A DNA stretch of 64,000 nt, taken from contig NZ_SUHQ01000016.1 in assembly GCF_004962245.1 (NCBI RefSeq), positions 88,930 through 152,929 of the forward strand, written 5' to 3'. The position numbers and the translations under genes are program-made. Positions 33,272 to 42,292 of the stretch are shown piece by piece. The notes under the pieces were generated by a model. It did no database searches, had not been told where the DNA came from, and saw nothing but the letters and a program-made list of their open reading frames with translations. The stretch's first letter is position 1, and every line of letters begins with the position of its first letter. This DNA comes from Mesorhizobium sp. Lineage in GTDB: Bacteria > Pseudomonadota > Alphaproteobacteria > Rhizobiales > Rhizobiaceae.

Positions 33272-34138
33272 CTAGATGAATCGATTTTTGCTATCGACGG
33301 CGGAGCGTTCGTCCACAAAGAGATGATCGGCCAGAAGCCAATCCTCGGCTCGTTGCCGTCCTCGGTCGCGTATGTCGGTCAGCTCACCCCAGTCGGTCCA
33401 GGGTCTCGCGAGCAGCGCTGCGCCAGCCCGGTGCCGACCGTCGAAGATGATGTGAATCTGTGCGGGCTTCATTGCACCATGACTGGCGGCGGGGCGACAT
33501 GCCTCGCACGGCGTCATGGACATGGAGGGCTTGCCGGCGATGATGAGCCGATGACCGGCTTCAACCGGCCGGATCGGTGGCAAAGAAGAAAGGTCGCCGT
33601 CGCCCCAATAGGTGTCGCCGTCAATCTCCACGGCCGGGAAGAGGAATGGGACTGTGGCCGCCGCCACGATTGCGTCGATCGACAATTGATCGCTGGCGAA
33701 GATCTTCACAGCATCAGTGCGGGCATTTGAAGCCAGGATGCTGAGTTTCACAGGGCAGCTTTTCTTGCGGATCTCCGCAATCTCAATTGACTGTTCCAGA
33801 ATCGACCTCAGCGGATTGGCTGAATCGGCTGCTAACATCGATGCGTGACTGACGCGTCGCCAGAAGTTGGCGAGCGCCGTCCGTGCGCCACGCCGACCGC
33901 CCAGCGACAGGCCATAGGCCAGAACCGCCGCCTCCATCGCACCGAAACCGGACGCGGTGATGTTGCCGAGCGAAAGGCCGGACTCATCCAGCAAGCGGTC
34001 GAGCACGCCCCAGACAAATGCGCCGTGTGCGTCGCTTGTCAGGACAATGTCGATGAGTTGCCGGTCGTCGGTAGCAGCTCTTCCGCCGGCTACGACTGCT
34101 TGGTCGGTTTCGGTTCTGGTTCCGGTCTGGACATGCAT
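33272..34138 (-). CDS. Patatin-fold protein with lost catalytic motifs
   Basis: 288 residues following the patatin layout: IVLTSDAHGAFVWGVLDRLL corresponds to the glycine-rich oxyanion loop, but the GGG is gone; NITASGFGAMEAAVLAYGLS corresponds to the GxSxG elbow, with Gly64 at the Ser position; YWGDGDLSSLPPI corresponds to the DG(G/A) motif. The fold seems kept while the nucleophile is lost, so lipase activity is unlikely. The call rests on comparison with the intact patatin at 39677-40834. No signal peptide. Single gene. Confidence 0.75.
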   Translation of the reverse strand: MHVQTGTRTETDQAVVAGGRAATDDRQLIDIVLTSDAHGAFVWGVLDRLLDESGLSLGNITASGFGAMEAAVLAYGLSLGGRRGARTALANFWRRVSHASMLAADSANPLRSILEQSIEIAEIRKKSCPVKLSILASNARTDAVKIFASDQLSIDAIVAAATVPFLFPAVEIDGDTYWGDGDLSSLPPIRPVEAGHRLIIAGKPSMSMTPCEACRPAASHGAMKPAQIHIIFDGRHRAGAALLARPWTDWGELTDIRDRGRQRAEDWLLADHLFVDERSAVDSKNRFI

Positions 34139-34225
34139 CTTTCAGTCTCCATCCCAAAACGCCAGCCAGGGCGTTTGACGAAGAGACTGCCGCATCATCT
34201 CCTGTTGGCGAAATGCCAAGGTGGC

Positions 34226-34463
34226 ATGAACTTCATAGGCGGATTGCATTGGCTGCAATCGCTGCGCGGCGGAAGCTTTATCGACATTCTATTCGGCCGC
34301 CGGGATGAAGACGATGAAGCCAATGCCCGAGCTCAAGAAGGCCTGATTCACGATGCCAGGGCATGATCGGGTCACAACGACCAAGGCTTGCAACGACCCG
34401 GCAATGAGCAGGCGCCATGCCGCATTCTGCGCAAACATCCTGGCTTTGGGCGGTGTCAATTGA
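34226..34463 (+). pseudogene. Decayed copy of the small secreted protein at 34656
   Basis: From TTC at 34287 to the stop at 34461-34463 the translation aligns without gaps to the intact gene: FYSAAGMKTMKPMPELKKA against FYTDASMKTMKSDTEFKAA, then a TGA (34344-34346) where the intact gene has TGG (Trp), then FTMPGHDRVTTTKACNDPAM against NAMSQDKRNATKKECNDAAM, and HAAFCANILALGG against YAEFCVKVHQLGG. The 5' end (about 34226-34286) is out of frame and diverged. Confidence 0.82.
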
Positions 34464-34655
34464 CCGTTATTCCGCCAGGCATCCGCGGGACGCAGAACCG
34501 GCATAAACTCCATGCTCAGATGGCATTGGCAAGGTGGCGGTCGATTACAGCAAAGTTTCGTCTCGGCAAGCAGGAACCGCAGGTTTTTGATTGCTGCCGA
34601 TCATTACCACGGCCGTCGATGGGACGATCGCTCAACCTCAGAGAAGGACAAAACC

Positions 34656-34931
34656 ATGAATATCAAAGCTATCTGCCTCGGCGCCTTTGCGCTTTCCGTT
34701 CTCGGCAGCGTCGCATTTGCCGGCGCACTGGATTCACCGTCCAACATGCAGCCGTTCTACACCGATGCGAGCATGAAGACGATGAAGTCGGATACAGAGT
34801 TCAAAGCAGCCTGGAATGCGATGTCGCAGGACAAGCGGAACGCGACGAAGAAGGAATGCAACGACGCGGCGATGAGCAAGCCGTATGCCGAGTTTTGCGT
34901 CAAAGTCCATCAGCTTGGCGGCAACAGCTAA
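34656..34931 (+). CDS. Small secreted protein, unknown function
   Basis: 91 residues; AGAAGGA lies 8 bases before the ATG. Signal peptide ICLGAFALSVLGSVAFAGAL is followed by a 65-residue mature part with two Cys (KKECNDAAMS, AEFCVKVHQLGGN) that may form one disulfide. No named domain recognised. A decayed paralogue lies directly upstream, and a strong terminator follows. Confidence 0.82.
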   Translation: MNIKAICLGAFALSVLGSVAFAGALDSPSNMQPFYTDASMKTMKSDTEFKAAWNAMSQDKRNATKKECNDAAMSKPYAEFCVKVHQLGGNS

Positions 34932-34956
34932 ACGCCGCTTGGCCTTGTCGCTGCAG

Positions 34957-34998
34957 TAAAAGCACGATGGCGAGCAAAGGCTCGCCATCATGCTTTTA
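34957..34998 (+). terminator. Strong terminator after the small secreted protein gene
   Basis: 18-base arms TAAAAGCACGATGGCGAG / CTCGCCATCATGCTTTTA, one mismatch, 6-base loop. Confidence 0.88.
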
Positions 34999-35169
34999 GG
35001 TCAGCCTGAGCGGAGCTCTAGCCGTAGCGGACAATCCGCGCCTTGACTTCAGACAGCATCATGACGCGCCGCTATCGACTTTATAGCGGCAGTGCATTGG
35101 CACGACGGGACGCTTTGCGGCAGGGTTCGAAGCCAGCACATGAACCGTATGCAGTTCGGGGACATCGGC

Positions 35170-36084
35170 ATGGACATCCATCACATCCGCTATTTTCTCG
35201 CAGTCTGCGAGACACGAAATTTCACGCGCGCTGGCGAAAAATGCAATGTCACTCAACCGGCGCTGTCGCGCGCCATCCAGCAGCTTGAGGAAGAGGTCGG
35301 CGGCCTGCTGTTTCGCCGCGAGCGAAACCTCACCCATCTCACGGACCTGGGTGCTCTGCTGCGACCCCGTTTCCAGCAGATCCTCGACGAACTAACCGGC
35401 GTTCGGCAAGAGGCATCAAGGTTTCTCTGTCTGGAAAATGCGAACCTCAAGGTTGGTGTCATGTGCACCATCGGTCCGCGCCGGTTCACCGGGCTGCTGG
35501 CCGACTTCAACAGACGTCAGCAGGGGATCCAGCTCCAACTGGTAGAGGGCGTGCCGGCATCGCTTTCCCAACTGCTCGAATCAGGCGAGATCGACGTCGC
35601 CATCATGGCATCGTGCGACAGTTTTCCGGAGCGCTTCGACGTGACGCCGCTTTATCGCGAGCGCTTCGTCCTGGCATTTCCCAACGGCCATAGATTGGCC
35701 CGCAACGACAATGTTTCCATTTCCGAACTCGACGGTGAAAACTATCTCAGGCGTCTCAACTGCGAGTATCGCGATCACCTTGCCGGCCTGTGCAACGATC
35801 GGGGGGTGAAGCTTAGGATCTCCTACGCCAGCGAGCGCGAGGACTGGATCCAGAATATGGTTTCCGGAGGGCTTGGAATCTGCTTCATCCCTGAGTTCAG
35901 CGCGGTGATCCCGGGCTTGCAGGTCCGGCCCGTCATCGACCCCGAAGTCTGGCGGGAGGTATCCCTCGTCGTTGTGGCGGGACGTCGGTTCTCGCCCGCG
36001 GCATTGGCCTTCGTAAACAGCGTCAAGGCGCATGGTTGGCCGGAAAGTGCCATACCTTTGGCGCCCCGCAAGACAGCGGCCTAA
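35170..36084 (+). CDS. LysR-family regulator at the head of the redox cluster
   Basis: 304 residues from ATG at 35170 (MDIHHIRYFLAVCETRNFTR). HTH: AGEKCNVTQPALSRAIQQLE followed by EEVGGLLFRRERNLTHLTDL. The effector domain follows (LKVGVMCTIGPRRFTGLLAD). The HTH closely resembles that of the LysR at 44469-45374 on the other strand. Probably controls part of the downstream run of genes, starting with the cupin gene 192 bases away. Confidence 0.9.
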   Translation: MDIHHIRYFLAVCETRNFTRAGEKCNVTQPALSRAIQQLEEEVGGLLFRRERNLTHLTDLGALLRPRFQQILDELTGVRQEASRFLCLENANLKVGVMCTIGPRRFTGLLADFNRRQQGIQLQLVEGVPASLSQLLESGEIDVAIMASCDSFPERFDVTPLYRERFVLAFPNGHRLARNDNVSISELDGENYLRRLNCEYRDHLAGLCNDRGVKLRISYASEREDWIQNMVSGGLGICFIPEFSAVIPGLQVRPVIDPEVWREVSLVVVAGRRFSPAALAFVNSVKAHGWPESAIPLAPRKTAA

Positions 36085-36276
36085 AGCATAGTCGAAGAGT
36101 TCCATTCTCGCGGCATGCTTTCCCGCGCCTCCTATGTGTCGGCACGAGTGGATTGCTATAGTTTTCAGGTATCGAATTGAGAGCCAGGCAGCATTTCTCT
36201 TTCTTTGCGGATCTCGTCACTCTCCTCCTCATGCCCCGCCTCCCGCGTTTGGGCACCGACAAAGGAGAAACAAGAT

Positions 36277-36777
36277 ATGGCTTCCAAAGCAATCGCATTC
36301 AGCGCGCCACTCAACGTGGCGCTAGCGCTCGGCCTTCTTTCCGCAACCGCGGCGTTTTCCGTCGCACCGGCTTTTGCAGGAGACTGCCCAGCCGGCCAGG
36401 CCGCGACCGTTGACATCCAGGAGCATCCCAGCAAGCCGGTTGACGTTACCGACGATGTCCTTTCGGCCATCGATCTGAGCCCGAAGGGCGAGGCCTGGAA
36501 AGGTAACATGCTGCGCCTGCGCAAGCTCGTCGTGCAGCCAGGGGGTGTCGTGCCCTGGCATGAGCACACCGTTCGTCCGGCCAACATCCTCGTCGTCGAA
36601 GGTTCGATCACCGAATATAGCAGCACCTGCAAGGTGGGGATCGAGCATTCGGCTGGCGACGTGAGCGTCGAATTCGGCCAGCTCGCTCATTGGTGGAAGA
36701 ACAACGGCAAGGTCCCGGCGGTGCTCTATTCGGCCGACATCCTGCCGCCGGAAATGCGTGAAGATCACACGATGTGA
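36277..36777 (+). CDS. Exported cupin-domain protein
   Basis: 166 residues, AAGGAG upstream of the ATG. Signal peptide (NVALALGLLSATAAFSVAPAFAGDC). The single cupin barrel has LRKLVVQPGGVVPWHEHTVR (metal-binding HxH with the following VRPANILVVEGSITEYSS) and the second motif GQLAHWWKNNGKVPAVLYSA. Likely a periplasmic metal-bound sensor or small-molecule binder; substrate unknown. Confidence 0.85.
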   Translation: MASKAIAFSAPLNVALALGLLSATAAFSVAPAFAGDCPAGQAATVDIQEHPSKPVDVTDDVLSAIDLSPKGEAWKGNMLRLRKLVVQPGGVVPWHEHTVRPANILVVEGSITEYSSTCKVGIEHSAGDVSVEFGQLAHWWKNNGKVPAVLYSADILPPEMREDHTM

Positions 36778-36869
36778 GCCACGCGTTGCGGGGACCGTTT
36801 CCCAGCATCAGCAACTGAAAGCGCGTCCTCAGGCAGTCACCTGGGGACGTGTCGCCAAGGAGCCTCGTT

Positions 36870-38075
36870 ATGGTGACAACGACGGAACAGACTTCCTCGA
36901 CGCGGCTCCGCATGGTTGCCGCGGACAGCTGGCGCTTCGGCATGATTGCTGTGATCGCCTTCCTGACACTTGTCGATCTCTTCGCCACCCAGGCAATCCT
37001 GCCTTCGCTGGTGGTAAAGTTCGGTGTCAGCCGCGCCACGATGGGCTTTGCTGTGAATGCCAGCACTTTCGGCATGGCTGTGGCCGGCATTGCGGTGGCG
37101 CTTTTTGGCAGGAACCTCGATCGCCGCAACGGCATCTGGATCAGCCTTGCGGTGCTGGCGATACCGACTACGCTGTTGTCACAAACAGACAGCATCGTCG
37201 CCTTTGCCCTGCTGCGTGTCCTCCAAGGCTTGTGCATGTCGACCGCGTTCACGCTGACGATGGCCTACCTGGCCGAGCATTTTTCCGCGCGGCAGACGAC
37301 GAGTGCGCTTGCGGCCTATGTGACCGGCAACGTTGCCAGCAACTTCTTCGGACGGCTCATGTCGGCCGCCGTCGCCGACACGTTCGGCATCTCCACCAAT
37401 TTCCTGACATTCGCCGCCCTCAATCTGATTGGCGCGGCACTTGTCTGGCTTACGCTGCAGAAGACATCCGCAATGATGCGCGCCGACGCGACAGGCGAGA
37501 CTGCCCGCGCGGCCTGGAAGAACCCGCTGAAGAACGCCGAGCTGCGCGCCTGTTTCGCGATCGGCTTCCTTATCCTCTTCGTCTTCATCGGCACTTTCAC
37601 CTACGTCAACTTCCAGCTCGTCGCCGCTCCGCTATCGCTGTCGCCGATGGCGTTGGGGCTGGTGTATTTCGTCTTTCTGCCCTCCATGCTGACCACGCCG
37701 CTCGCCGGGCGCGTCGCTGCGGGTCTTGGCCCAAGGATCGGCATCGGCGCAACGCTTGCGCTGGCGATCCTGGGTTTGCTTCTGCTGCTCACGACCAGCC
37801 TTCTCATTGTTCTCGGCGGCATGGCGCTGGTCGCCATTGGCACCTTCCTGGCGCAGGCGATAGCGACAGGACACGTCAGCCGGACCGCCTCGCGCGACCG
37901 CGCCGCAGCAAGCGGCATCTACCTTGCCTCCTACTATGCAGGCGGGCTCGCCGGCAGCTTCGTCATCGGACAGATCTACGACCGGATCGGCTGGACCGCA
38001 TGCGTGGCCGTACTCGCCGCGGTCCTCGCCGGCGCGATCGCGATCGCGCGGTCGTTGAAGTCGCCGACCGCCTGA
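36870..38075 (+). CDS. MFS transporter, AraJ/YdhP-like
   Basis: 401 residues from ATG at 36870 (AAGGAG upstream; the longer in-frame start lacks one). Twelve hydrophobic helices can be read; MFS motif A lies in FGRNLDRRNGIWISLAVLAI (D/RxxGR-type), and motif C-like GLCMSTAFTLTMAYLAEHF follows. The second half has LAGRVAAGLGPRIGIGATLA and RAAASGIYLASYYAGGLAGS. Drug/metabolite efflux by proton antiport is typical of this branch; the substrate is unknown. It sits between the cupin and DUF302 genes. Confidence 0.9.
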   Translation: MVTTTEQTSSTRLRMVAADSWRFGMIAVIAFLTLVDLFATQAILPSLVVKFGVSRATMGFAVNASTFGMAVAGIAVALFGRNLDRRNGIWISLAVLAIPTTLLSQTDSIVAFALLRVLQGLCMSTAFTLTMAYLAEHFSARQTTSALAAYVTGNVASNFFGRLMSAAVADTFGISTNFLTFAALNLIGAALVWLTLQKTSAMMRADATGETARAAWKNPLKNAELRACFAIGFLILFVFIGTFTYVNFQLVAAPLSLSPMALGLVYFVFLPSMLTTPLAGRVAAGLGPRIGIGATLALAILGLLLLLTTSLLIVLGGMALVAIGTFLAQAIATGHVSRTASRDRAAASGIYLASYYAGGLAGSFVIGQIYDRIGWTACVAVLAAVLAGAIAIARSLKSPTA

Positions 38076-38183
38076 CGATCGGGAAATCGTCGACTGCAGG
38101 GCGACCCATTCAGGCGAGAATGAAAAAAGATATCAATGCAATAGCCGAAACCAACGCAACCGAGAAAACCAAAGGAGACCGAC

Positions 38184-38648
38184 ATGACCACCTACCTGAA
38201 AGCCTTGATTTCCGGCGCCGCCATGCTGACGGCGATCATCGTCCCAGCTGCCGCTTCGGATGGCGTCGTCACGGTGAAGAGCGACTATTCCATCGCGGAG
38301 ACAGTTGCCCGCATCAAGAAGGACGTTCTCGAGAAGGGCATCAAGTTTTTTGGCGTCATCGACCAGGCAAGCCTTGGCCGGAATGCCGGCAACGATGTCA
38401 GGCCGTCGCGGCTGGTGATGTTTGGCAATCCGGCGCTCGGAACGACCTTCATCACGTCCAATCCGCAAGCCGGTCTCGACTGGCCGGTGCGCGTGCTGGT
38501 CTACCAGGCCGCGGACGGTTCGGTTTATGCCGCCTACAGCGATTTCGACTGGATCGCCAAGCGGCATGGAATTACCGACCGCGCGCCGCAGTTCAAGATG
38601 GCGACCGAGGTCATTCAGTCCGTGACTTCAACGATCAGAAAGAACTGA
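38184..38648 (+). CDS. Exported DUF302-domain protein
   Basis: 154 residues. Signal peptide (LKALISGAAMLTAIIVPAAAS), then DUF302: IAETVARIKKDVLEKGIKFF GVIDQ, LVMFGNPALGTTFIT, LDWPVRVLVYQAADGSVYAA and YSDFDWIAKRHGI. Members bind small ligands or heme-like groups in some cases; function is not established. AAAGGAGACC precedes the ATG. Downstream of the MFS gene on the same strand. Confidence 0.88.
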   Translation: MTTYLKALISGAAMLTAIIVPAAASDGVVTVKSDYSIAETVARIKKDVLEKGIKFFGVIDQASLGRNAGNDVRPSRLVMFGNPALGTTFITSNPQAGLDWPVRVLVYQAADGSVYAAYSDFDWIAKRHGITDRAPQFKMATEVIQSVTSTIRKN

Positions 38649-38864
38649 GGGTGGACATGTGCCAGAGAGCCGCCGCCCGGGCATGCGAGGCCGGCGCCGA
38701 GCTGATGATCTGACCGTCGGCTATCGAATCCATGTCTCAACGGCATTTCCGTTGCTTCGAGCGGTTCGCCATACTTGCTCCAGAACTCAAGACCTGGGCG
38801 CGGAAGCCCGTTGCTCTCAGCCGTTTGCCGTCACTTCCGGTCGCAGCTCCAACCGAAGGAAACA

Positions 38865-39650
38865 ATGATGCTCAGAGGAAAGACAGCACTCATCACAGGC
38901 TCGACGAGCGGCATCGGCCAAGGCATCGCCGAGGCCTTTGCGGCCAAGGGCTGCAATATTGTGCTCAACGGTTTCGGCGATGCCAAAGAGATCGAGAAAT
39001 TACGCGCCAGGATTGCTGCCGACCATAGGGTCACCGTTCGCTACGACAATGCTGACATGAGCAAGGGCGGGGCGATCACCGCGATGATGGACAAGGCAAT
39101 CGCCGAGTTCGGCGCCGTCGACATCCTCGTCAACAATGCCGGCATTCAGCATGTCGCGCCGATCGACGACTTTCCGATCGAGAAATGGGAGGCGGTCGTG
39201 GCGATCGATCTGATGTCGTCGTTCTACACGATCCGGCGCGCCCTGCAGGCGATGAAGGAGCGCAAATGGGGCCGCATCATCAACGTTGCGTCCGCTCACG
39301 CCCTTGTCGCCTCGCCATTCAAGTCCGCCTATGTCGCCGCCAAGCATGGGGTCGCCGGCTTGACCAAAACGGTCGCGCTGGAAGTCGCCGAGCAGGGCAT
39401 CACCGTCAATGCGGTTTGCCCCGGATACGTCCTCACCCCGCTGGTCGAGAAGCAGATACCGGACACAGCCAAGGCCCGCGGCATCACCGAGCAGCAGGTC
39501 ATCAAGGACGTGCTTCTGGCGGCCCAGCCGACCAAGCAGTTCGTGACCGTGGCCGAGGTTGCGGCGCTCTGCGTGTTCCTGGCTTCGGATGACGCGGCCT
39601 CGATCACCGGTGCGATCATGCCGATCGAAGGCGGCTGGACCGCCCATTGA
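38865..39650 (+). CDS. bdhA: D-3-hydroxybutyrate dehydrogenase
   Basis: 261 residues (ATG at 38865, or the next ATG at 38868). Short-chain dehydrogenase with TGSTSGIGQGIAEAFAAKG (NAD site), VDILVNNAGIQHVAPIDDFP, the catalytic Ser in NVASAHALVASPFKSAYVAA KHG (YxxxK), and the C-terminal GGWTAH found in 3-hydroxybutyrate dehydrogenases. It oxidises D-3-hydroxybutyrate from PHB breakdown to acetoacetate. The downstream patatin gene, 26 bases away, is a usual partner, suggesting a PHB or lipid mobilisation operon. Confidence 0.92.
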   Translation: MMLRGKTALITGSTSGIGQGIAEAFAAKGCNIVLNGFGDAKEIEKLRARIAADHRVTVRYDNADMSKGGAITAMMDKAIAEFGAVDILVNNAGIQHVAPIDDFPIEKWEAVVAIDLMSSFYTIRRALQAMKERKWGRIINVASAHALVASPFKSAYVAAKHGVAGLTKTVALEVAEQGITVNAVCPGYVLTPLVEKQIPDTAKARGITEQQVIKDVLLAAQPTKQFVTVAEVAALCVFLASDDAASITGAIMPIEGGWTAH

Positions 39651-39676
39651 ATGCGGCAACGAGGAGCGAAAAGACA

Positions 39677-40834
39677 ATGAACAAGATCACACAAAATCCT
39701 TCGACGTCGGAACCTGCGCCGGAGGCCGGTCGTGTGGCCGATGGTTCCATCCAGCGCCAGACCGTGTTGGTCCTCCAGGGCGGTGGCGCCCTCGGAGCCT
39801 ATCAGGCCGGCGTCTATCAGGCGCTCGTTGAAGGCGGGATTGAACCGGATTGGGTCATCGGCACCTCGATCGGCGCCATCAACGCGGCATTGATTGCCGG
39901 AAACGAGCCGCAAGACCGCCTGCCGAGGCTGCGCGAATTCTGGGACGGCGTCAGCCGAAGCAGCCCGTTCGATGAGTTTTTCCGGATGATGATTCCAAGC
40001 AACATCTTTGCCAACATGGGCACGGTGATGCGCGGCATACCGGGGTTCTTCGAACCGAACCCGAGCGCCATGTTCGGGGTGAATCGCGAAGTAGGTGTGG
40101 AGAATGCCTCCTACTACACCACCGATCCTCTTAAGCGGACGCTGAATGAGCTGATCGACTTCGATTATCTCAATCGGCGCCACACGCGGCTGACGGTCGG
40201 TGCGGTGAACGTCAACACCAGCGAACTCAAATATTTCGACAGCCGCGAGATGACGCTGTCGCCAGCGCACATCATGGCATCGGGCGCCTTGCCTCCGGCG
40301 TTTCCGGCGGTTTGCATCGACGGCGAGCCCTATTGGGACGGCGGCATCTACTCCAATACGCCCATCGAGGTCGTTCTGGACGCGCGCCCGCGGCGCGACG
40401 CGCTCATTTTCGCGGTCAACATGTGGCAGCCCCGCGCCACCGAGCCGAAATCGATCTGGCAGGTGATGGGGCGGCAAAAGGACCTTCAATACGCCAGCCG
40501 AGGCCGGAGCCACGTGGCTCGGCAGGAGCAACTGCATCGTCTGCGGCACGTCGTGCGCGAAATGGGAAAGCTCGTCCCCGAGGAGCGTCGCGAGGATCCG
40601 ATGTTCAAGGAACTCGCGTCCTACGGCTGCCCCTCGGTCATGCACCTAGTTCGGCTGCTTTCACCGCGCCTCGACGGCGAGGACCACACAAAGGACATCG
40701 ACTTCACCCGGGCAGGCATCCGCACCCGCTGGCAGGCAGGACACGAGCATGGAATGCGCGTTCTCGCGGAGAAGCCGTGGGAATGCGACGTCGACATGCT
40801 GCAAGGCATCGTCATCCACGAATCGCAAGAGTGA
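39677..40834 (+). CDS. Patatin-like phospholipase (DUF3734 type)
   Basis: 385 residues from ATG at 39677. All active-site elements are intact: VLVLQGGGALGAYQAGVYQA (oxyanion loop), IGTSIGAINAALIAGNEPQD (nucleophile elbow GTSIG) and PYWDGGIYSNTPIEVV (catalytic Asp in DGG). The C-terminal DUF3734 region covers about residues 270-380. Members hydrolyse lipids or PHB-linked esters; the operon with bdhA supports a role in storage polymer or membrane lipid turnover. Confidence 0.92.
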   Translation: MNKITQNPSTSEPAPEAGRVADGSIQRQTVLVLQGGGALGAYQAGVYQALVEGGIEPDWVIGTSIGAINAALIAGNEPQDRLPRLREFWDGVSRSSPFDEFFRMMIPSNIFANMGTVMRGIPGFFEPNPSAMFGVNREVGVENASYYTTDPLKRTLNELIDFDYLNRRHTRLTVGAVNVNTSELKYFDSREMTLSPAHIMASGALPPAFPAVCIDGEPYWDGGIYSNTPIEVVLDARPRRDALIFAVNMWQPRATEPKSIWQVMGRQKDLQYASRGRSHVARQEQLHRLRHVVREMGKLVPEERREDPMFKELASYGCPSVMHLVRLLSPRLDGEDHTKDIDFTRAGIRTRWQAGHEHGMRVLAEKPWECDVDMLQGIVIHESQE

Positions 40835-40878
40835 TTTTTCGAGCGCGGCGCGGCCGAGGAAAGTGACGGAGAATACCG

Positions 40879-42273
40879 ATGCAGATCATCACTCCGGGAA
40901 TACGACTGGTCCCAGAAGCAGTGCTCGCCAACAACGCCGCAATTTTCCGCACGATACCGGAGACACCATCCCATGCGGATAGCTCGCTCCATCGCGTGGT
41001 CATCGTCGGTGGCGGTGCGGGTGGACTCGAGCTGGCAACACGCCTCGGCCGCAAGTTCGGCAAGCGGCGGCTTTCCATTACGCTTGTCGACCGCAATCGC
41101 ACCCATATCTGGAAGCCGCTTCTGCACGAAGTGGCCTCCGGCGCGTTGAACATGTCGAACGATGCGGTGGAATACATTGCCCATGCCAGTCGCCACCACT
41201 ATCGATACCGTATCGGCGAGGTCGTCGGCATCGACCGCACCAGGCGTCAGGTCTTTGTCGCCCCAAGCTTCGATGACGATGGCAGGCAGATCATACCGCC
41301 ACGTGTGCTGGGCTACGACACACTGGTGCTGGCCGTCGGCAGCGTCAGCAACGATTTCGGCACGCCAGGGGCGGCCCGTCACGCAATCGCGCTCGACACG
41401 GCCGATCAAGCCGCCCGCTTCAACAACCGCATGATAAACGCCTGTCTGCGCGCTAATGCGCAATACGAGCAGCTTTCGCCGGGGCAGCTCCATTGCGTCA
41501 TCGTTGGTGCGGGGGCTACCGGTGTCGAACTGGCTGCCGAGCTGCACAAGTCGATGCGGGAAATCGCGTCGCACAACCTCGACAACATCGATTTCGAAAG
41601 GCTGATCCGCATCACCATCGTCGAAGCGGGGCCGCGCATCTTGCCGGCTTTGCCGGAACACCTCGCACGCGCTTCAGCACGCTTGCTTGTTGATTTGGGC
41701 GTCCAGATACGGTGTGGGACCAAGGTCACTGAAGTGACGAAGGACGGCATCAGGCTTGGCGAGAAGCTGTTTGTGCCGGCCGAACTCGTCGTCTGGTCCG
41801 CCGGGATTAAGGCGCCGGATCTCCTGAAAAAACTCGACGGCCTTGAGACTGACCACATCAATCGCCTGGTCGTGGATGAGACATTGCAAGCCAGGGGGGA
41901 CGAAAACGTGTTTGCGATCGGTGACTGTGCGAGCTGTGTCCTGCCCGGCGAGGACAATCCGTTGCCGCCGCGCGCCCAGACAGCCCATCAGCAAGCTGAT
42001 CACCTGGTCAAGGTGATTGCCGCGCGTCTCGAGGGTCGGGCCGCGCCGGCATTCCGTTACCGCGACTACGGCTCCCTTGTTTCGCTTGCCGACTACGGCT
42101 CGTTCGCCAGCCTGATTGGCGGACTTAGGATCGAAGGTCTGCTCGCCCGGCTGATGTATCGCTCGCTCTACAAGATGCATCTCAAGGCTGTGCACGGGAC
42201 CTTGAAGACCGCACTTGACACGATCGCCGGTATCCTGGCGCACCGCACCAAACCCCGACTCAAATTGCATTGA
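40879..42273 (+). CDS. ndh: Type II NADH dehydrogenase-like FAD oxidoreductase
   Basis: 464 residues. First dinucleotide fold VVIVGGGAGGLELATRLGRK (FAD), second LHCVIVGAGATGVELAAELH (NADH), and the FAD end motif VFAIGDCASC. The pattern HIWKPLLHEVASGALNMSND is typical of NDH-2. NDH-2 passes electrons from NADH to quinone without pumping protons and sits on the membrane face through a C-terminal helix (here RLMYRSLYKMHLKAVHG). The N-terminal 36 residues are an extension. 44 bases after the patatin gene. Confidence 0.88.
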   Translation: MQIITPGIRLVPEAVLANNAAIFRTIPETPSHADSSLHRVVIVGGGAGGLELATRLGRKFGKRRLSITLVDRNRTHIWKPLLHEVASGALNMSNDAVEYIAHASRHHYRYRIGEVVGIDRTRRQVFVAPSFDDDGRQIIPPRVLGYDTLVLAVGSVSNDFGTPGAARHAIALDTADQAARFNNRMINACLRANAQYEQLSPGQLHCVIVGAGATGVELAAELHKSMREIASHNLDNIDFERLIRITIVEAGPRILPALPEHLARASARLLVDLGVQIRCGTKVTEVTKDGIRLGEKLFVPAELVVWSAGIKAPDLLKKLDGLETDHINRLVVDETLQARGDENVFAIGDCASCVLPGEDNPLPPRAQTAHQQADHLVKVIAARLEGRAAPAFRYRDYGSLVSLADYGSFASLIGGLRIEGLLARLMYRSLYKMHLKAVHGTLKTALDTIAGILAHRTKPRLKLH

Positions 42274-42292
42274 ATCCCGGGAGGGCAAGACC

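Noticed and set aside
34289..34513. 74-codon minus-strand frame
   Set aside because: Antisense to the recognisable pseudogene of the small secreted protein.
36758..38713. 651-codon frame over the MFS and DUF302 genes
   Set aside because: Out-of-frame shadow; the real products have signal peptides, helices and ribosome sites.
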